Origin: Litorivicinus lipolyticus
Lineage (GTDB): Bacteria > Pseudomonadota > Gammaproteobacteria > Pseudomonadales > Litorivicinaceae
NCBI RefSeq assembly: GCF_009650135.1
Contig: NZ_CP045871.1
Location: forward strand, 744,001-808,000
DNA length: 64,000 nucleotides
Direction: 5' to 3'
Below are positions 1 to 11,153 of this stretch, in pieces (the first letter of the stretch is position 1; each line of letters opens with the position of its first letter). The translations under genes were made by a program, and so were the position numbers. The notes beneath the pieces are model-generated. The model had not been told where the DNA came from, did no database searches, and saw only the letters and a list, made by a program, of their open reading frames with translations.

Positions 1-745
1 CCAGCCATGGGTCGAGCGTGCGCTCAGTAAAATCGCCGACCGCCCGATCGAGGTGGTGTGTGCTGGGCGCACGGATACCGGAGTACATGCGACCGTCCAG
101 GTCGTCCATTTTGACACCGACGTCGAGCGTCCGGCGCGGGCTTGGGCGTTGGGTGGCAACACCCATTTGCCCGATGACATCAGCTTCATCTGGGCGGTAC
201 CGGTTGCGGATGACTTCAGTGCCCGTTTCAGTGCGCGCTGGCGCCGCTATCACTATGTGTTTCAAAACAGCACGACTCGGCCGGCGATTGCCAGCCAGCA
301 CCTAACCCACGTTCATAATCGGCTCGACCTGTCGGCGATGGCACGCGCGGCACGTGTGCTCGAGGGGGTGCATGACTTTACGTCGTTGCGTTCGAGCGCA
401 TGCCAAGCCCCGAATCCAGTTCGCGACATGCACTTTGTGCGCCTGTATCAGCTGGGATCGCTGATTGTGATTGATGTTCAGGCCAACGCCTTCCTGCACC
501 ACATGGTGCGCAACATCGCTGGCAGCTTGCTGGCAGTGGGGAAGGGCGATCGCACAGTGGAGTGGCTGGGCGATGTTTTGCAGGCCAAAGATCGGGCCCT
601 GGCCGGGGTCACCGCGGCGGCCAACGGCTTGCACTTGGTCGGGGTCGGATACGAGCCCAGCGTGGTATTGCCCGAAACCCTCAGATTTCCGCCGCTGAGT
701 GTTGGAATTGTTCGCCCCGAGAACCGAGTTTGGCCTGCTTTTTAG
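1..745 (+). CDS. truA: tRNA pseudouridine(38-40) synthase TruA (5' partial)
   Basis: Converts uridines 38-40 of the tRNA anticodon stem to pseudouridine. The reading frame is open from base 2, so the start lies upstream of the window; 247 residues are visible against about 270 in E. coli, so only about 20-40 N-terminal residues are missing. The catalytic motif GRTDTGVHA is near visible residues 22-30, with the nucleophilic Asp at about residue 25. The motifs DFSARFSARWRRYHY and NAFLHHMVRNIAGSL, typical of the family, follow. It leads the truA-trpF-accD-folC order common in Pseudomonas relatives. Confidence 0.97.
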   Translation, partial: QPWVERALSKIADRPIEVVCAGRTDTGVHATVQVVHFDTDVERPARAWALGGNTHLPDDISFIWAVPVADDFSARFSARWRRYHYVFQNSTTRPAIASQHLTHVHNRLDLSAMARAARVLEGVHDFTSLRSSACQAPNPVRDMHFVRLYQLGSLIVIDVQANAFLHHMVRNIAGSLLAVGKGDRTVEWLGDVLQAKDRALAGVTAAANGLHLVGVGYEPSVVLPETLRFPPLSVGIVRPENRVWPAF

Positions 746-788
746 CCGGCGTTTCCGTTATCATCTCGGTTTTGGCGTGGAAGCGGTG

Positions 789-1421
789 ATGGTCCGGGTT
801 AAAGTCTGCGGTATTACACAGCCACACCAGGTCGATCCCCTGGTGGACGCCGGTGTTGACGCCTTGGGGCTGGTATTTTATCCGCCCAGCCCGCGCGCGG
901 TTACGCCCGATCAGGCCGTCCAGATCCAGCGCGCCGTCGGCCCCTATGTGTCGACCATCGGGTTGTTTGTGAATACACCGATTGACGAGGTCAACGCGAT
1001 TGCCGATGCGGTCGGATTGGACTGGATCCAGTTCCACGGCAGCGAAACCGTTGCCCAGTGCATGGGCGCGAATCGGCCTTGGTACAAGGCCTTGCGTGTG
1101 CGCGCGGGTGATGACGTTGACGCCATCACCCGGCCGTGGCGTGCCGTCAGCAATGGCGTGTTACTGGATGCCTTTGTTAAAGGCGTGCCCGGTGGCACCG
1201 GCACCCGGTTTAACTGGGACCAGGTCCCCAGCACCCGCGACTGGAAATTGATTTTGGCTGGCGGTTTAGACGTCAGTAACGTGCGCGCAGCGATCGCGCA
1301 AACACAACCCTACGCAGTGGACGTAAGCGGGGGTGTGGAATCCGCGCCTGGCATCAAGGACATCCAAAAGGTCCAGGCATTTATGCAAGAGGTACGTAAT
1401 GACCAGCATCCTAACTCCTGA
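789..1421 (+). CDS. trpF: phosphoribosylanthranilate isomerase
   Basis: Catalyses the Amadori rearrangement of N-(5-phosphoribosyl)anthranilate in tryptophan synthesis. It is a 210-residue (beta/alpha)8 barrel. The general base Cys7 lies in KVCGIT and the general acid Asp127 in LLDAFV; phosphate-binding loops LAGGL (about 156-160) and DVSGGVE (about 178-184) are present. The frame is open back to 699, but the conserved N-terminus MVRVKVCG starts at ATG 789; a GTG directly before it (786) cannot be excluded. The usual LHG loop reads FHGSE. The gene overlaps trpB by 23 bases, which suggests coupled translation. Confidence 0.95.
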   Translation: MVRVKVCGITQPHQVDPLVDAGVDALGLVFYPPSPRAVTPDQAVQIQRAVGPYVSTIGLFVNTPIDEVNAIADAVGLDWIQFHGSETVAQCMGANRPWYKALRVRAGDDVDAITRPWRAVSNGVLLDAFVKGVPGGTGTRFNWDQVPSTRDWKLILAGGLDVSNVRAAIAQTQPYAVDVSGGVESAPGIKDIQKVQAFMQEVRNDQHPNS

Positions 1422-2628
1422 ACAGGCACAAGCACTCAGTGCATTGCCAGACGCCGATGGCCACTTTGGGCCCTATGGCGGTCGCTTTGTTTCTGAAACG
1501 CTGACCCATGCCCTCGACGGTTTGACAGCGGACTATGCCCGGCTGAAAAACGAGCCGTCGTTTCAGGCTGAAATCGACAAGGACCTGCAAGATTTTGTTG
1601 GCCGTCCCAGCCCGCTGTACCACGCCGAGCGCTGGTCAGCCGAAATCGGTGGCGCCCAAATTTGGTTCAAGCGCGAAGATCTGAACCACACGGGCGCGCA
1701 CAAGATCAACAACACCATCGGCCAGGCCCTGCTGGCCAAGTATTCGGGCAAGCCGCGTGTCATCGCCGAAACCGGCGCCGGACAGCATGGTGTTGCCACG
1801 GCCACCGTGTGCGCGCGCTTGGGACTGGAATGCGTCGTCTACATGGGGGCCAAAGACGTCAAGCGTCAGGCCTTGAACGTGTACCGCATGAAATTGCTGG
1901 GTGCCACCGTGGTGCCGGTCGAAAGCGGCACCAAAACACTCAAAGACGCCCTCAACGAAGCCATGCGCGACTGGGTGGCCAACGTCGACAACACCTTTTA
2001 CATCTTGGGTACCGCGGCTGGACCGCACCCGTATCCGATGTTGGTGCGTGACTTTCAATCGATCATGGGCCGTGAAACGCGTGCGCAGAGCCTTGAAAAA
2101 ATGGGTCGCCTGCCGGATGCGGTGATTGCTTGTGTCGGCGGCGGCAGCAACGCGATTGGCATGTTCTACCCGTTTATCGAAGACACCCAGGTGCGCCTGA
2201 TCGGTGTCGAAGCTGGCGGTCACGGTGTTTTGACCGGCGAGCACGCCGCACCCTTGAGCGCCGGCCAGCCGGGCGTATTGCACGGTAACCGCACCTACAT
2301 TATGGAAGATGAAAACGGCCAGATCGCCGACACCCACTCGGTCAGCGCCGGCCTGGACTACCCAGGCGTCGGGCCCGAGCATGCGTGGCTCAAAGACACT
2401 GGCCGGGCCGAATATGTGGCCGAGGATGACGAACCGGCCTTGGACGCGTTCCGCGAAGTGACTCGGCGTGAGGGCATCATGCCGGCGCTGGAAACCGCGC
2501 ACGCGCTGTCCTACGCCAAGCGCCTGGCAAAGACCATGCGGCCGGATCAACACCTGGTGGTGAACATGTCCGGACGTGGCGACAAAGACATTTTGACCAT
2601 GGCCGAAATTGACGGCATCAGTTTTTAG
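1399..2628 (+). CDS. trpB: tryptophan synthase beta chain
   Basis: PLP enzyme joining indole and L-serine to give tryptophan in the alpha2beta2 complex. It has 409 residues, close to the family length of about 400. The Schiff-base Lys102 is in [10 protein letters not shown] and the PLP phosphate loop GGGSNAIG is near residue 247. The frame is open from 1333, but the conserved N-terminus ([11 protein letters not shown]) begins at ATG 1399 inside the end of trpF. It is followed by trpA after 9 bases. Large antisense frames across it are codon-bias shadows. Confidence 0.97.
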   Translation: MTSILTPEQAQALSALPDADGHFGPYGGRFVSETLTHALDGLTADYARLKNEPSFQAEIDKDLQDFVGRPSPLYHAERWSAEIGGAQIWFKREDLNHTGAHKINNTIGQALLAKYSGKPRVIAETGAGQHGVATATVCARLGLECVVYMGAKDVKRQALNVYRMKLLGATVVPVESGTKTLKDALNEAMRDWVANVDNTFYILGTAAGPHPYPMLVRDFQSIMGRETRAQSLEKMGRLPDAVIACVGGGSNAIGMFYPFIEDTQVRLIGVEAGGHGVLTGEHAAPLSAGQPGVLHGNRTYIMEDENGQIADTHSVSAGLDYPGVGPEHAWLKDTGRAEYVAEDDEPALDAFREVTRREGIMPALETAHALSYAKRLAKTMRPDQHLVVNMSGRGDKDILTMAEIDGISF

Positions 2629-2637
2629 GAGACACCT

Positions 2638-3447
2638 TTGAGTCGTATTTCTGGATGCCTCAGCGCTTTGCGCGCCGAAGGTCGAAAAGCCCTAATTCCT
2701 TACGTGATGGGCGGTGATCCGACCCCCGCGGTCACGGTCGAGCTATTGCACAGCATGGTCCGGGCAGGTGCTAACGTGATTGAATTGGGTATGCCGTTCA
2801 GCGACCCCTTTGCGGATGGGCCGACTATTCAGTTGGCCGGCGAGCGGGCGTTACGCGCGGGCACTAACGTAACCACTATTTTGAATATCGTGGCTGAGTT
2901 TCGTAAAGACGACGACGCCACGCCGATCGTGTTGATGGGCTACCTCAATCCGGTCGAACGGATGGGCTACCCGCTATTTTGCCAGGCCGCGCATGACGCG
3001 GGTGTCGACGGTTTGTTGTTGGTCGATATGCCCCCCGAAGAGCGCGAATTGGTCGCCGAGCACTGCGATCGTTTGGGCTTGGACACAGTCTTTTTAGCCG
3101 CGCCGACCACGGTTGATGAACGCTTGGCCAGCATCGCCCAGGCGACGCAGGGCTATCTGTATTACGTGTCTCTCAAGGGCATCACCGGCAGTGGCGCCTT
3201 GAACGTGGACGAAGTCGCCGAACGGGTCGCCCACATTCGAACCTTGACCGATGTGCCCGTGATTGTTGGCTTTGGTATCAAAACCGGCGAGCAAGCGCGC
3301 GCCATTGGTGACTGTTCCGATGGCGTTATCATCGGCTCGCGCCTGGTATCAACCATGCAGTCGCTCGCCGACACACCGGAGCAAATTCCTGGCGCAATTG
3401 GCGCCATCATTGCTGAAATTCGTTACGCCATGGATGAAGCCGTATGA
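2638..3447 (+). CDS. trpA: tryptophan synthase alpha chain
   Basis: Cleaves indole-3-glycerol phosphate to indole and glyceraldehyde 3-phosphate, passing indole to TrpB. It has 269 residues, the standard length. Catalytic Glu49 (VIELG) and Asp60 (PFADGP) are at the E. coli positions. The start is a TTG at 2638, preceded by AGGAGA at 2627-2632 overlapping the trpB stop; no ATG or GTG fits the conserved N-terminus [15 protein letters not shown]. The stop overlaps the accD start (ATGA at 3444-3447). Confidence 0.96.
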   Translation: MSRISGCLSALRAEGRKALIPYVMGGDPTPAVTVELLHSMVRAGANVIELGMPFSDPFADGPTIQLAGERALRAGTNVTTILNIVAEFRKDDDATPIVLMGYLNPVERMGYPLFCQAAHDAGVDGLLLVDMPPEERELVAEHCDRLGLDTVFLAAPTTVDERLASIAQATQGYLYYVSLKGITGSGALNVDEVAERVAHIRTLTDVPVIVGFGIKTGEQARAIGDCSDGVIIGSRLVSTMQSLADTPEQIPGAIGAIIAEIRYAMDEAV

Positions 3448-4352
3448 GCAGTTGGTTAGACCGGGTATTGCCGGCCATTCAAAGCAAAGTTAAGCGCGGC
3501 GGTGTGCCCGAGGGGCTGTGGACTAAGTGTCCGGCCTGCGAACAGGTGCTGTATGACCCCGAGTTGCAGCGCAATCTGAACGTTTGCCCGAAATGCGATC
3601 ACCACCTGCGCATTGGCGCACGCAAACGCCTCGAAGCGTTTTTAGACGCCGACAGCTGGACCGAGCTGACGCCGGATCTGGAAACCGACGATATCCTCAA
3701 GTTCAAGGATTCGAAGCGCTACAAGGACCGCCTTAGCGGGGCCCAAAAAGCGACCGGCGAAGAAGACGTCATGATCGCCATGTCGGGGCTGCTCAAAGGT
3801 ATGCCGGTCAATGCCTGCGCGTTCGAGTTTGCCTTTATGGGTGGGTCCATGGGGCGCGCGGTCGGGCAAAAATTTGTCGCCAGTGCCGAACGCTCGTTGG
3901 CCAATGGAGAGCCTCTGATTTGTTTCGCAGCCAGCGGCGGCGCACGTATGCAAGAGGCGCTGTTTTCGTTGATGCAGATGACCCGCACCAGTTTGGCGAT
4001 CGAGCGACTCAAAGAAGCCGGCATCCCCTTCGTATCTGTGCTGACGGATCCGGTCTTTGGGGGGGTCACGGCCTCGCTGGCAATGTTAGGTGACTTGAAT
4101 ATTGCCGAACCCAAAGCACTGATTGGTTTTGCCGGACCGCGCGTAATCGAGCAAACCGTGCGTGAAAAACTGCCAGAGGGCTTCCAGCGCGCAGAGTTCC
4201 TGTTGGAGCATGGCACGGTAGACATGATTGTTCGTCGCAACGACATGCGCGATACGCTGTATCGGCTATTGGCCAGCATGACCCACGCACCGGCACTGCC
4301 CAACGAGGCGACGCCGGCCGCGGGCGATGACGCCGACCCGGTCGAGAGCTAG
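3444..4352 (+). CDS. accD: acetyl-CoA carboxylase carboxyltransferase subunit beta
   Basis: Beta half of the carboxyltransferase that moves CO2 from biotin to acetyl-CoA to give malonyl-CoA. It has 302 residues. The N-terminal four-Cys zinc ribbon is complete: Cys29 and Cys32 (CPAC) and Cys48 and Cys51 (CPKC). The crotonase-like domain carries the oxyanion glycines in [13 protein letters not shown] and the [12 protein letters not shown] segment. The start overlaps the trpA stop and folC follows after 6 bases, so it belongs to the same transcription unit. The last 20 residues are Ala/Asp-rich and probably disordered. Confidence 0.97.
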   Translation: MSSWLDRVLPAIQSKVKRGGVPEGLWTKCPACEQVLYDPELQRNLNVCPKCDHHLRIGARKRLEAFLDADSWTELTPDLETDDILKFKDSKRYKDRLSGAQKATGEEDVMIAMSGLLKGMPVNACAFEFAFMGGSMGRAVGQKFVASAERSLANGEPLICFAASGGARMQEALFSLMQMTRTSLAIERLKEAGIPFVSVLTDPVFGGVTASLAMLGDLNIAEPKALIGFAGPRVIEQTVREKLPEGFQRAEFLLEHGTVDMIVRRNDMRDTLYRLLASMTHAPALPNEATPAAGDDADPVES

Positions 4353-4358
4353 ACACCG

Positions 4359-5627
4359 ATGCCGCGGGGCCTTAACCAGTGGATTGAGCACCTGGAGTCG
4401 CTTAATCCCGATCATATTGAAATGGGCCTGGAGCGCGTCGCTGCGGTCTGGGCTCGACTGCATGACGGCCCCATTAACGCCAAGGTGTTGACCATCACCG
4501 GCACCAACGGCAAGGGCACCTGTGCCTTTGCTGCGGCGTCAGTGTTGGGCGCGGCGGGCTATCGCACCGGGCTTTACAGCTCGCCGCATTTGATGCAATT
4601 CGGCGAGCGCATTCGGATCGACGGTTTGATCGCATTGCCCGATCAGTTGACTGGCGCCTTCGAAGCCGTCGAGGCGGCGCGCGGTGACATCGCACTGACC
4701 TATTTTGAATTCACGACACTGGCGGCGTTCGTGATTTTCACGGCGGCCGAGCTGGATGTCTGGGTATTGGAAGTGGGCTTGGGCGGGCGCTTGGATGCGG
4801 TCAATATCATCGACAGTGACGTCGCTGTGATTACCAGCATCGGGCTGGACCACCAAGACTGGCTGGGCGATTCGTTGCACGCGGTGGCGACTGAAAAAGT
4901 CGGCATTGCGCGCGCCGCAAAGCCACTGGTGGTGGGGGCAACCAGAGTCCCGCCGGTGATCGCGAAACATGCGCGCCAGCTCGGTTGCCGGGTCTACCAA
5001 AATGGCCGCGGCTACGAAGCCTACACTGAAACGCAGCGCGGTCGCCCGACCGGCTGGACCTGGCAGGGCGAGGGCGGAGATGGTCGTTTTCATCTGATTG
5101 ATGGGATTGCCTTTCGTTACCTCAATATCGACAGCTTGGGCGCGGCGGTGCAGGCACTGTTGTTGCTGGACCTGGCGATTGACGATGCCCAAATTCGCGA
5201 CGGGATGGCCGCGCTATCGATTCCCGGTCGCTTCCAAACCCACCCGATCGCCAATGACGTAACCGTGGTGTTTGACGTCGCCCATAATCCGGCGGCGGGT
5301 GCATCTTTGCGCGACATGTTGCGCCAGCAGGGTTGTGACGGCGTTACGCGCTGCGTCATCGCCATGGCCCGTGACAAAGACCATGCTGAATTCATCGCCA
5401 CCATCGGCTCTGAAATCAGCGAATGGTACCTGTGCGATTTGGCGTCGGCGCGCAACTGGGATGCGGCTAAGATCCGCGCTGAGGTGTTGCCCAATGCCAT
5501 GTATTTCCCGAGTCCCAGCACCGCGGTGTCGACCGCTGTGAACCGTTCGCGCCCGGGTGACCGATTGTTGGTGGTCGGCTCGTTTATGTTGTTGGCGGAT
5601 GTTATGGACGCCGAGGAATTGGTATGA
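4359..5627 (+). CDS. folC: bifunctional dihydrofolate/folylpolyglutamate synthase
   Basis: Mur-ligase-family enzyme adding L-glutamate to dihydropteroate and then to tetrahydrofolates. It has 422 residues, as usual. The ATP loop ITGTNGKGT is at about residues 46-54; LYSSPHLMQFGERI is the substrate/omega-loop region; EVGLGGRLDAVN and SIGLDHQDWLG carry the metal and nucleotide ligands. The C-terminal domain begins near FDVAHNPAA. The last 4 bases overlap the next gene. It complements the folE, folK and folM genes further along the window. Confidence 0.96.
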   Translation: MPRGLNQWIEHLESLNPDHIEMGLERVAAVWARLHDGPINAKVLTITGTNGKGTCAFAAASVLGAAGYRTGLYSSPHLMQFGERIRIDGLIALPDQLTGAFEAVEAARGDIALTYFEFTTLAAFVIFTAAELDVWVLEVGLGGRLDAVNIIDSDVAVITSIGLDHQDWLGDSLHAVATEKVGIARAAKPLVVGATRVPPVIAKHARQLGCRVYQNGRGYEAYTETQRGRPTGWTWQGEGGDGRFHLIDGIAFRYLNIDSLGAAVQALLLLDLAIDDAQIRDGMAALSIPGRFQTHPIANDVTVVFDVAHNPAAGASLRDMLRQQGCDGVTRCVIAMARDKDHAEFIATIGSEISEWYLCDLASARNWDAAKIRAEVLPNAMYFPSPSTAVSTAVNRSRPGDRLLVVGSFMLLADVMDAEELV

Positions 5628-6127
5628 GTGCTGAACAAATGTTGTCAGCTGCCCAAGTTCGCCACCGTGTGATCGGTGCGATTGTGGTGCTGTCGTTGTT
5701 AATTATTGTCGTGCCCTGGGCGCTGGATCCGGACACGGCGGCGTTTGATCCGCGCTCGGTCGCGATTGAAGACGTGCCGGCGGCGCCCTTTGTTGGCTCG
5801 CCGGTGTCGCCGACACCGATGCCCGAGGCGACCGAGGCTGCATTGCGCAGCGCCCAGGACCTATTAAACCCGAGCGCGCCGGTGGCCGGGCCAATGCCGG
5901 ATGCTTGGGGATTGCAGGTCGGCAGCTTTAAAAATGCAGACAACGCCCAACGCCTGGCTGATCGATTGATCGCGGCGGATTGGGAGGGTGTGCGGCTGGA
6001 ACCAAAATCCGGATTTCACCGGGTGCTGGTCGGGCCGGTGCGTAATCGTGCTGACGCGGATGGACTGCAAAGCCAGTTGAAACGCGAATTTGACCTGAAC
6101 GGACGTGTGGTACGGATCAAACCATGA
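5624..6127 (+). CDS. SPOR-domain membrane protein (DedD-like)
   Basis: Predicted inner-membrane anchored peptidoglycan-binding protein. It has 167 residues: a short cytoplasmic N-terminus, one membrane helix at about residues 15-33, a Pro/Ala/Thr-rich linker, and a C-terminal SPOR domain at about 88-167 starting WGLQVGSFKNADNAQRLADR. SPOR domains bind denuded glycan strands at the septum. It sits between folC and cvpA exactly where dedD lies in E. coli and Pseudomonas, with 4-base overlaps on both sides. Confidence 0.88.
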   Translation: MSAEQMLSAAQVRHRVIGAIVVLSLLIIVVPWALDPDTAAFDPRSVAIEDVPAAPFVGSPVSPTPMPEATEAALRSAQDLLNPSAPVAGPMPDAWGLQVGSFKNADNAQRLADRLIAADWEGVRLEPKSGFHRVLVGPVRNRADADGLQSQLKREFDLNGRVVRIKP

Positions 6128-6636
6128 CCTTGACTGAATTTACCCTGCTCGATTGGGCGTTTGCCGCCCTGATCGGTGTCAGCGCGTTGATGTCGTTGGC
6201 CAAAGGCCTGATCAAAGAAGCCATGTCGCTGGGCATCTGGGTGGCGGCGTTTTTTGGCAGTCGTGCCTTGGGGCCGAAAGCCGAAGTGCTGTTCGATGGC
6301 CTGATTGAGAACCCGTTCTACATCACCATTGCCGGCTTCGCATCAGTCTTTATCGCCATCCTGATTTTGGGCGCGGCGGTGCGCTTTGCATTGGCAGCGC
6401 TCGTCCAGGCGACCGGTCTGACCTGGACCGATCGTTTGCTGGGCGTGGTGTTCGGTGTCGCTCGGGGCGCCTTGATTGTGACCCTGGCGGTCGGGTTAGT
6501 GAATTTAAGTCCCTTTCGAAGCGCGGAGTGGTTTGTGAAGTCACAGCTGGTCCCGCAATTTATTGAAGTCGCCGAGTGGTCGGTTGCCAAGCTATGGCAT
6601 GGTGCCCCACTCGAATCCCCAGTTAAGGAGAACTAA
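6124..6636 (+). CDS. cvpA: CvpA family membrane protein
   Basis: CvpA family (colicin V production) inner-membrane protein of 170 residues with four hydrophobic segments at about 10-30, 35-55, 65-95 and 105-125. The family motif around [20 protein letters not shown] is at the N-terminus. It lies directly before purF, the conserved arrangement that gave the family its name; only 2 bases separate them. Its molecular role is not well defined; links to envelope integrity are reported for homologues. Confidence 0.92.
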   Translation: MTLTEFTLLDWAFAALIGVSALMSLAKGLIKEAMSLGIWVAAFFGSRALGPKAEVLFDGLIENPFYITIAGFASVFIAILILGAAVRFALAALVQATGLTWTDRLLGVVFGVARGALIVTLAVGLVNLSPFRSAEWFVKSQLVPQFIEVAEWSVAKLWHGAPLESPVKEN

Positions 6637-6638
6637 GC

Positions 6639-8156
6639 ATGTGTGGCATCGTCGGTATGTACGGAGTTGAAGCCGTCAACCAAGCGCTGTACGACGCACT
6701 AACCGTGTTGCAACACCGAGGTCAGGACGCCGCCGGCATCATGACTGAAGACAACGACGGCCATCTGCATTTACGCAAAGACAACGGCTTGGTCCGGGAC
6801 GTGTTCCGGACCCGTCACATGCGCAACCTGACCGGTAACATTGGCATCGGTCATTGCCGTTACCCGACTGCCGGCAGCGCTTCCAGCGCCGAAGCCCAGC
6901 CGTTTTACGTCAACTCGCCCTACGGCATTTCGTTGGCCCACAACGGCAACCTGACCAACACGGTTGAATTGCTCGACGACCTGTACCGTTCGGATTTGCG
7001 CCACATCAACACCTCGTCGGATTCCGAAGCGCTGTTGAACGTGCTGGCGCACCACCTCCAAGGGGCGGGCAAGCTGATTCCGGAACCGGACGACTTTTTT
7101 GAAGCCGTGACGGAAGTGCATCGCCGTTGCAAGGGTGCCTATGCAGTGGTCGCACTGGTCAGTGGCCACGGCATGTTGGCGTTTCGCGATCCCAACGGCA
7201 TTCGTCCGCTGGTGTACGGCAAGCGCGAAGTCGAGGGCGGAACGGACTACATGGTGGCCAGTGAGTCGGTCGCATTGTCGACTGCCGGATTCGAATTGAT
7301 CCGTGACTTGGAGCCGGGTGAGGCCTTGCTGGTCGATAAAACCGGCCAGTTGCACACGCGAGTGTGCGCGGTTGATGCCGAGCTTACGCCCTGCTTGTTC
7401 GAATTCGTTTACCTATCACGGCCGGACTCTGTGATTGATGGCATTTCGGTTTACGACGCGCGGTTGAACATGGGCCGTAAATTGGCCAAGACTATCTTGG
7501 AACAGTTACCCGACGCCGATCAAATCGACGTTGTCATTCCGATTCCCGATACCTCGCGTCCGATTGCCTTGGAAACCGCTCGCACCATGGGTATCGACTA
7601 CCGCGAAGGGTTCGTCAAAAACCGCTACATTGGTCGCACCTTTATCATGCCGGGCCAGACCGAGCGTAAAAAATCGGTTCGCCAAAAACTCAACCCGGTC
7701 CGCCACGAATTTGAAGGCCGTAACGTGTTGCTGGTCGACGACTCGATTGTACGCGGCACGACGTCACGTCAAATTGTCGAGCTGGCGCGTGAAAACGGCG
7801 CCCGTAAGGTGTATTTCGCCAGCGCCGCGCCGCCGGTTCGCTTCCCCAATGTTTACGGCATCGATATGCCCAGCCGCTCGGAGCTGATTGCGCACGATCG
7901 CACGACGGCTGAAATTGCAGAACAACTGGGCGCCGATGGTCTGGTCTACCAGACTCTGGATGACTTGAAAGATTCGGTGCTGGAATGCCGCCGTGACATC
8001 AAAGGCTTCGATGCCAGCGTGTTTGACGGTCACTACGTGACGCCGGGGATCGACCTGGACTACTTGGCGCAACTGGACGCACGGCGCAACGACTCGGCTA
8101 AACAGTCGTCGGATGACGAGGGGGAAGAGCAACTGGCGATCAGGAACGGCGTATGA
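6639..8156 (+). CDS. purF: amidophosphoribosyltransferase
   Basis: First committed step of purine synthesis: PRPP plus glutamine to 5-phosphoribosylamine. It has 505 residues. After removal of Met1, Cys2 of CGIVGMYG is the N-terminal nucleophile of the class II glutaminase domain (about 1-240). The phosphoribosyltransferase domain has the PRPP loop [14 protein letters not shown] near residue 363. A good ribosome site (AAGGAG) lies just before ATG 6639. The stop overlaps the metZ start by 4 bases. Confidence 0.97.
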   Translation: MCGIVGMYGVEAVNQALYDALTVLQHRGQDAAGIMTEDNDGHLHLRKDNGLVRDVFRTRHMRNLTGNIGIGHCRYPTAGSASSAEAQPFYVNSPYGISLAHNGNLTNTVELLDDLYRSDLRHINTSSDSEALLNVLAHHLQGAGKLIPEPDDFFEAVTEVHRRCKGAYAVVALVSGHGMLAFRDPNGIRPLVYGKREVEGGTDYMVASESVALSTAGFELIRDLEPGEALLVDKTGQLHTRVCAVDAELTPCLFEFVYLSRPDSVIDGISVYDARLNMGRKLAKTILEQLPDADQIDVVIPIPDTSRPIALETARTMGIDYREGFVKNRYIGRTFIMPGQTERKKSVRQKLNPVRHEFEGRNVLLVDDSIVRGTTSRQIVELARENGARKVYFASAAPPVRFPNVYGIDMPSRSELIAHDRTTAEIAEQLGADGLVYQTLDDLKDSVLECRRDIKGFDASVFDGHYVTPGIDLDYLAQLDARRNDSAKQSSDDEGEEQLAIRNGV

Positions 8157-9364
8157 GCGATCGCGATCAGGCCCAGCAAGCGGCCACGGCGGCCGGCGAT
8201 TTCCGTACCCAAGCCGTGCGCGGTGGCCATCGACGCAGTGACGAGGCCGAGCACGCCGAAGCCATGTTCATGACCTCGTCGTTTTGTTTTCCTAACGCCG
8301 AAGCCGCCAAGGCGGCCTTTGTTGATGACTCGGGCGACAACGTCTACAGCCGCTTTGATAACCCGACCGTGCAAGCGTTCGAGCAGCGCCTGGCGATGCT
8401 GGAAGGGGGCGAGCGCTGTATCGCCACTGCCAGCGGTATGGCCGCGACCTTGGCGCTGGGTATGGCGCTGTTACAGGCCGGCGACAAGGTCGTCTGTTCA
8501 CAGGCGGTATTCGGCAGCACGCTGAATTTGTGGAGCAAGTACTTTGGCAAATTCGGTGTTGAGGTGGTCACGGTCGACCCATTCGACTTGGATGCGTGGC
8601 GCGCGGCGATCGACGGGCGCACCAAAATTGCGTACCTCGAAACGCCGACCAATCCGCGCTGCGAAATTGTCGATATTCGGGCGGTCGCCGACATCGCCCA
8701 TGCCAAGGGCGCAAAACTTGTGGTCGACAACTGCTTTTGCACGCCCGCGTTGCAACGCCCATTGGAACTGGGGGCCGACATTGTTAGCCACAGCGCGACC
8801 AAGTTCTTGGACGGCCAGGGCCGTGCCGTAGGGGGTGCCTTGGTCGGCAGCCACGCCGATTTGGAACCGGTCTATTTGTTTATGCGTTCCGGCGGTCCGA
8901 CCATGAGCGCGTTCAACGCCTGGGTGTTCTTAAAAGGATTGGAAACGCTGGATATTCGGCTGCGTGCCCAAAGTGAAACGGCGATGGCGGTGGCGACTTG
9001 GTTGACCACCCAGCCGCGTGTCAAACAGGTCTACTACGCCGGATTAGCATCGCACCCGGGATATGCGTTGGCGAAGGCTCAACAAAGCGGATTTGGCGCC
9101 GTCCTTAGCTTTGAAGTCGAGGGTGGTCAGGCCGGTGCCTGGTCCGTTATCGATGCCACCGAATTGGTGTCGCTGACCGGTAATTTGGGCGATACCCGAA
9201 CGACCATTACCCACCCCAGTACGACCACGCACGGGCGCCTGACCGAGGCGCAGCGCCAGGCCGCGGGAATTGAGTCGGGCTTGATTCGAGTATCGGTCGG
9301 CCTTGAATCGGCGGCCGATTTGACCGCGGATTTGGCCAAAGGGTTGGCCGGCCTCGCGGGCTAA
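8153..9364 (+). CDS. metZ: O-succinylhomoserine sulfhydrylase
   Basis: PLP enzyme that makes homocysteine directly from O-succinylhomoserine and sulfide. It has 403 residues of the Cys/Met metabolism PLP family. The PLP lysine is Lys217 in [13 protein letters not shown], and the NPT motif follows YSRFDNP. The direct sulfhydrylation assignment rests on the sequence style and on the purF-metZ linkage typical of Pseudomonas; a MetB-like gamma-synthase is the alternative. The gene ends head-on against htpX with no spacer. Confidence 0.93.
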   Translation: MSDRDQAQQAATAAGDFRTQAVRGGHRRSDEAEHAEAMFMTSSFCFPNAEAAKAAFVDDSGDNVYSRFDNPTVQAFEQRLAMLEGGERCIATASGMAATLALGMALLQAGDKVVCSQAVFGSTLNLWSKYFGKFGVEVVTVDPFDLDAWRAAIDGRTKIAYLETPTNPRCEIVDIRAVADIAHAKGAKLVVDNCFCTPALQRPLELGADIVSHSATKFLDGQGRAVGGALVGSHADLEPVYLFMRSGGPTMSAFNAWVFLKGLETLDIRLRAQSETAMAVATWLTTQPRVKQVYYAGLASHPGYALAKAQQSGFGAVLSFEVEGGQAGAWSVIDATELVSLTGNLGDTRTTITHPSTTTHGRLTEAQRQAAGIESGLIRVSVGLESAADLTADLAKGLAGLAG

Positions 9365-10249
9365 CTAGCGCCGGGCTTGGAGGGCGCGAATGCGGTCCTC
9401 AAGCGGCGGGTGCGTGGTGAACAGCTTGCCGAATTTGCTGGCACCGGTGCGAATGCCAAACGCGGTCAAGGTGTCGGGCATGTCACTGGGCAACCCTTGT
9501 TCGGCACGCAACCGTTGCAGTGCACCGATCATGTCGCCTTTGTTGGCCAAGGTGGCGCCGGCCTCGTCGGCTTTGAATTCACGCCGGCGGCTGAACCAAA
9601 ACACAAGTGCGCTGGCCAGGATGCCCAACACCATTTCGGCGACAAAGGTCGCAATGTAGAAACCAATGCCATGGCCGCGTTCGTTTTTCAGAATGACCCG
9701 ATCGACGGTGTGGCCGATGATGCGCGCAAAGAACATCACGAAGGTGTTCACAACGCCTTGAACCAACGCCAGCGTGACCATGTCACCGTTGGCGACGTGA
9801 CCGATCTCATGGGCCAACACCGCGCGTGCTTCGCCTTTGGAAAATCGTTGCAGCAAACCGGTGCTGACGGCGACCAAGGCGCTGTTCTTGTTCCAGCCGG
9901 TGGCAAAGGCGTTACTGACCGGGCTGTCAAATATGCCAATGTCCGGACGGCCGATGCCGGCTTTGTCGGACAGCTCGTTAACGGTGTCAACTAACCACTG
10001 TTCGCTGGCATTTTGCGGCTGGGTGATAACGCGGGTGCCGGTGCTGCGCCGGGCCATAGTTTTCGACAGCGCCAGGCTGACCAGCGAGCCGGCCATGCCG
10101 AACACAAAGCAAAACACCAGTAACGACGACAGGTTCAGGTCGCTGCCGCTGGCGTCCAGGTAGCCCTGAAATCCAAACAAGGACAGGGTGATTGAGGCGA
10201 TCAAAATCACCGCTAGGTTGGTCAGTAAGAATAGTCCAATGCGTAACAT
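9365..10249 (-). CDS. htpX: protease HtpX (membrane zinc metallopeptidase)
   Basis: M48 family inner-membrane zinc protease for damaged membrane proteins. With the start at ATG 10249 it has 294 residues, the E. coli length; the frame is open to 10330 but GGAG sits 7 bases before 10249 and the product then starts with the membrane helix [14 protein letters not shown]. Two N-terminal helices (about 4-26 and 38-62), zinc motif HEIGH at 147-151, two further helices at about 160-215, and the third zinc ligand Glu in FKADEAGA. It is transcribed against metZ and away from msrB. Confidence 0.95.
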   Translation of the reverse strand: MLRIGLFLLTNLAVILIASITLSLFGFQGYLDASGSDLNLSSLLVFCFVFGMAGSLVSLALSKTMARRSTGTRVITQPQNASEQWLVDTVNELSDKAGIGRPDIGIFDSPVSNAFATGWNKNSALVAVSTGLLQRFSKGEARAVLAHEIGHVANGDMVTLALVQGVVNTFVMFFARIIGHTVDRVILKNERGHGIGFYIATFVAEMVLGILASALVFWFSRRREFKADEAGATLANKGDMIGALQRLRAEQGLPSDMPDTLTAFGIRTGASKFGKLFTTHPPLEDRIRALQARR

Positions 10250-10354
10250 GTCGTGTCTCCGATCGATGAGTGCAATATCGGGGGTTAGGCCGATCTTTTC
10301 AATGCGCTTGAAGCCTGAATTTGTGCCCATACCATTAGAACCACAGGAGAGCTT

Positions 10355-10750
10355 ATGACCCTACCCAGTAAAGACGAATTAAGAGCGCGTTTGACGCCTG
10401 AGCAATTTCGGGTGACTCAAAAGGCCGGCACGGAAAAGCCGTTTAATAACGCTTACAACGATTGCAAAGAGCCCGGCGTATACCACTGCGTATGCTGTGA
10501 CGAGCCCTTGTATGACGCCGCACACAAATTTGATTCGGGCACGGGTTGGCCTAGCTACTTCCAGCCCATTACCGCGACCAGCGTCCGCGAGAAAGCCGAC
10601 CGCAGTTTGTTCATGCGCGCACGCACGGAGATTTTGTGTGCCCGCTGCGATGCCCATTTGGGGCACGTGTTCGATGACGGTCCGGCGCCGACTGGCAAGC
10701 GCTATTGCATGAATTCGGCCTCGATGGTGTTGAAACCGGCGGATGACTGA
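10355..10750 (+). CDS. msrB: peptide-methionine (R)-S-oxide reductase
   Basis: Reduces methionine-R-sulfoxide in proteins. It has 131 residues, a single MsrB domain. The structural zinc ligands are Cys45 and Cys48 (HCVCCDEP) and Cys95 and Cys98 (LCARCDAH). The catalytic Cys118 is in RYCMNSASM, where Met replaces the more usual Ile/Val after Cys. It shares 8 bases with the downstream DCC protein and is divergent from htpX, so oxidative and membrane protein repair genes face each other. Confidence 0.96.
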   Translation: MTLPSKDELRARLTPEQFRVTQKAGTEKPFNNAYNDCKEPGVYHCVCCDEPLYDAAHKFDSGTGWPSYFQPITATSVREKADRSLFMRARTEILCARCDAHLGHVFDDGPAPTGKRYCMNSASMVLKPADD

Positions 10751-11102
10751 AACGCGCGGCACGGTCTTTCACGACGGCGGATGCCCGTTGTGCAATATCG
10801 AAATTAACCAACTAAAACGCGACGGCGCGGCCATCGATTTCGTCGACGTCAGTGCCCCTGGGTTCGATCCGGCGGCATTGGGCGTGGATCTGGTCAGCGC
10901 GCGCTATTGGTTGCATTGGATCGATCAAGACGGTCAGGTTTTCCAAGGCTACGAGGCCAACCTGAAAATGTGGCATGCCACGGGCCGCGTGCGTTTAGCC
11001 CGCGTTGCAGGGCACCCTTGGGTGCGACCGCTGGGCGAGCTGTGGTATCGGCTGTTCGCGCGCCTGCGTCACCCGATCGGGGCCTTGATGGGCCGAAAAT
11101 AG
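10743..11102 (+). CDS. DCC-family thiol-disulfide oxidoreductase (DUF393)
   Basis: 119-residue protein with the family signature FHDGGCPLCN at residues 9-18, giving a thioredoxin-like CxxC pair (Cys14, Cys17). The family (YuxK/DUF393) is assumed to do thiol-disulfide exchange, but substrates are not known. The 8-base overlap with msrB suggests that the two are translated together; supplying electrons to MsrB is an attractive but unproven role. Confidence 0.85.
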   Translation: MTETRGTVFHDGGCPLCNIEINQLKRDGAAIDFVDVSAPGFDPAALGVDLVSARYWLHWIDQDGQVFQGYEANLKMWHATGRVRLARVAGHPWVRPLGELWYRLFARLRHPIGALMGRK

Positions 11103-11153
11103 GACCCTGTTTAAACACTTTTCTGCCAATTGGGCCTTGTTTGCCCAGCCCGA

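Noticed and set aside
1636-2553. 305-residue minus-strand open frame
   Set aside because: It is antisense to trpB, lacks family motifs and is rich in His/Gly/Gln, the usual shadow of a GC-rich gene.
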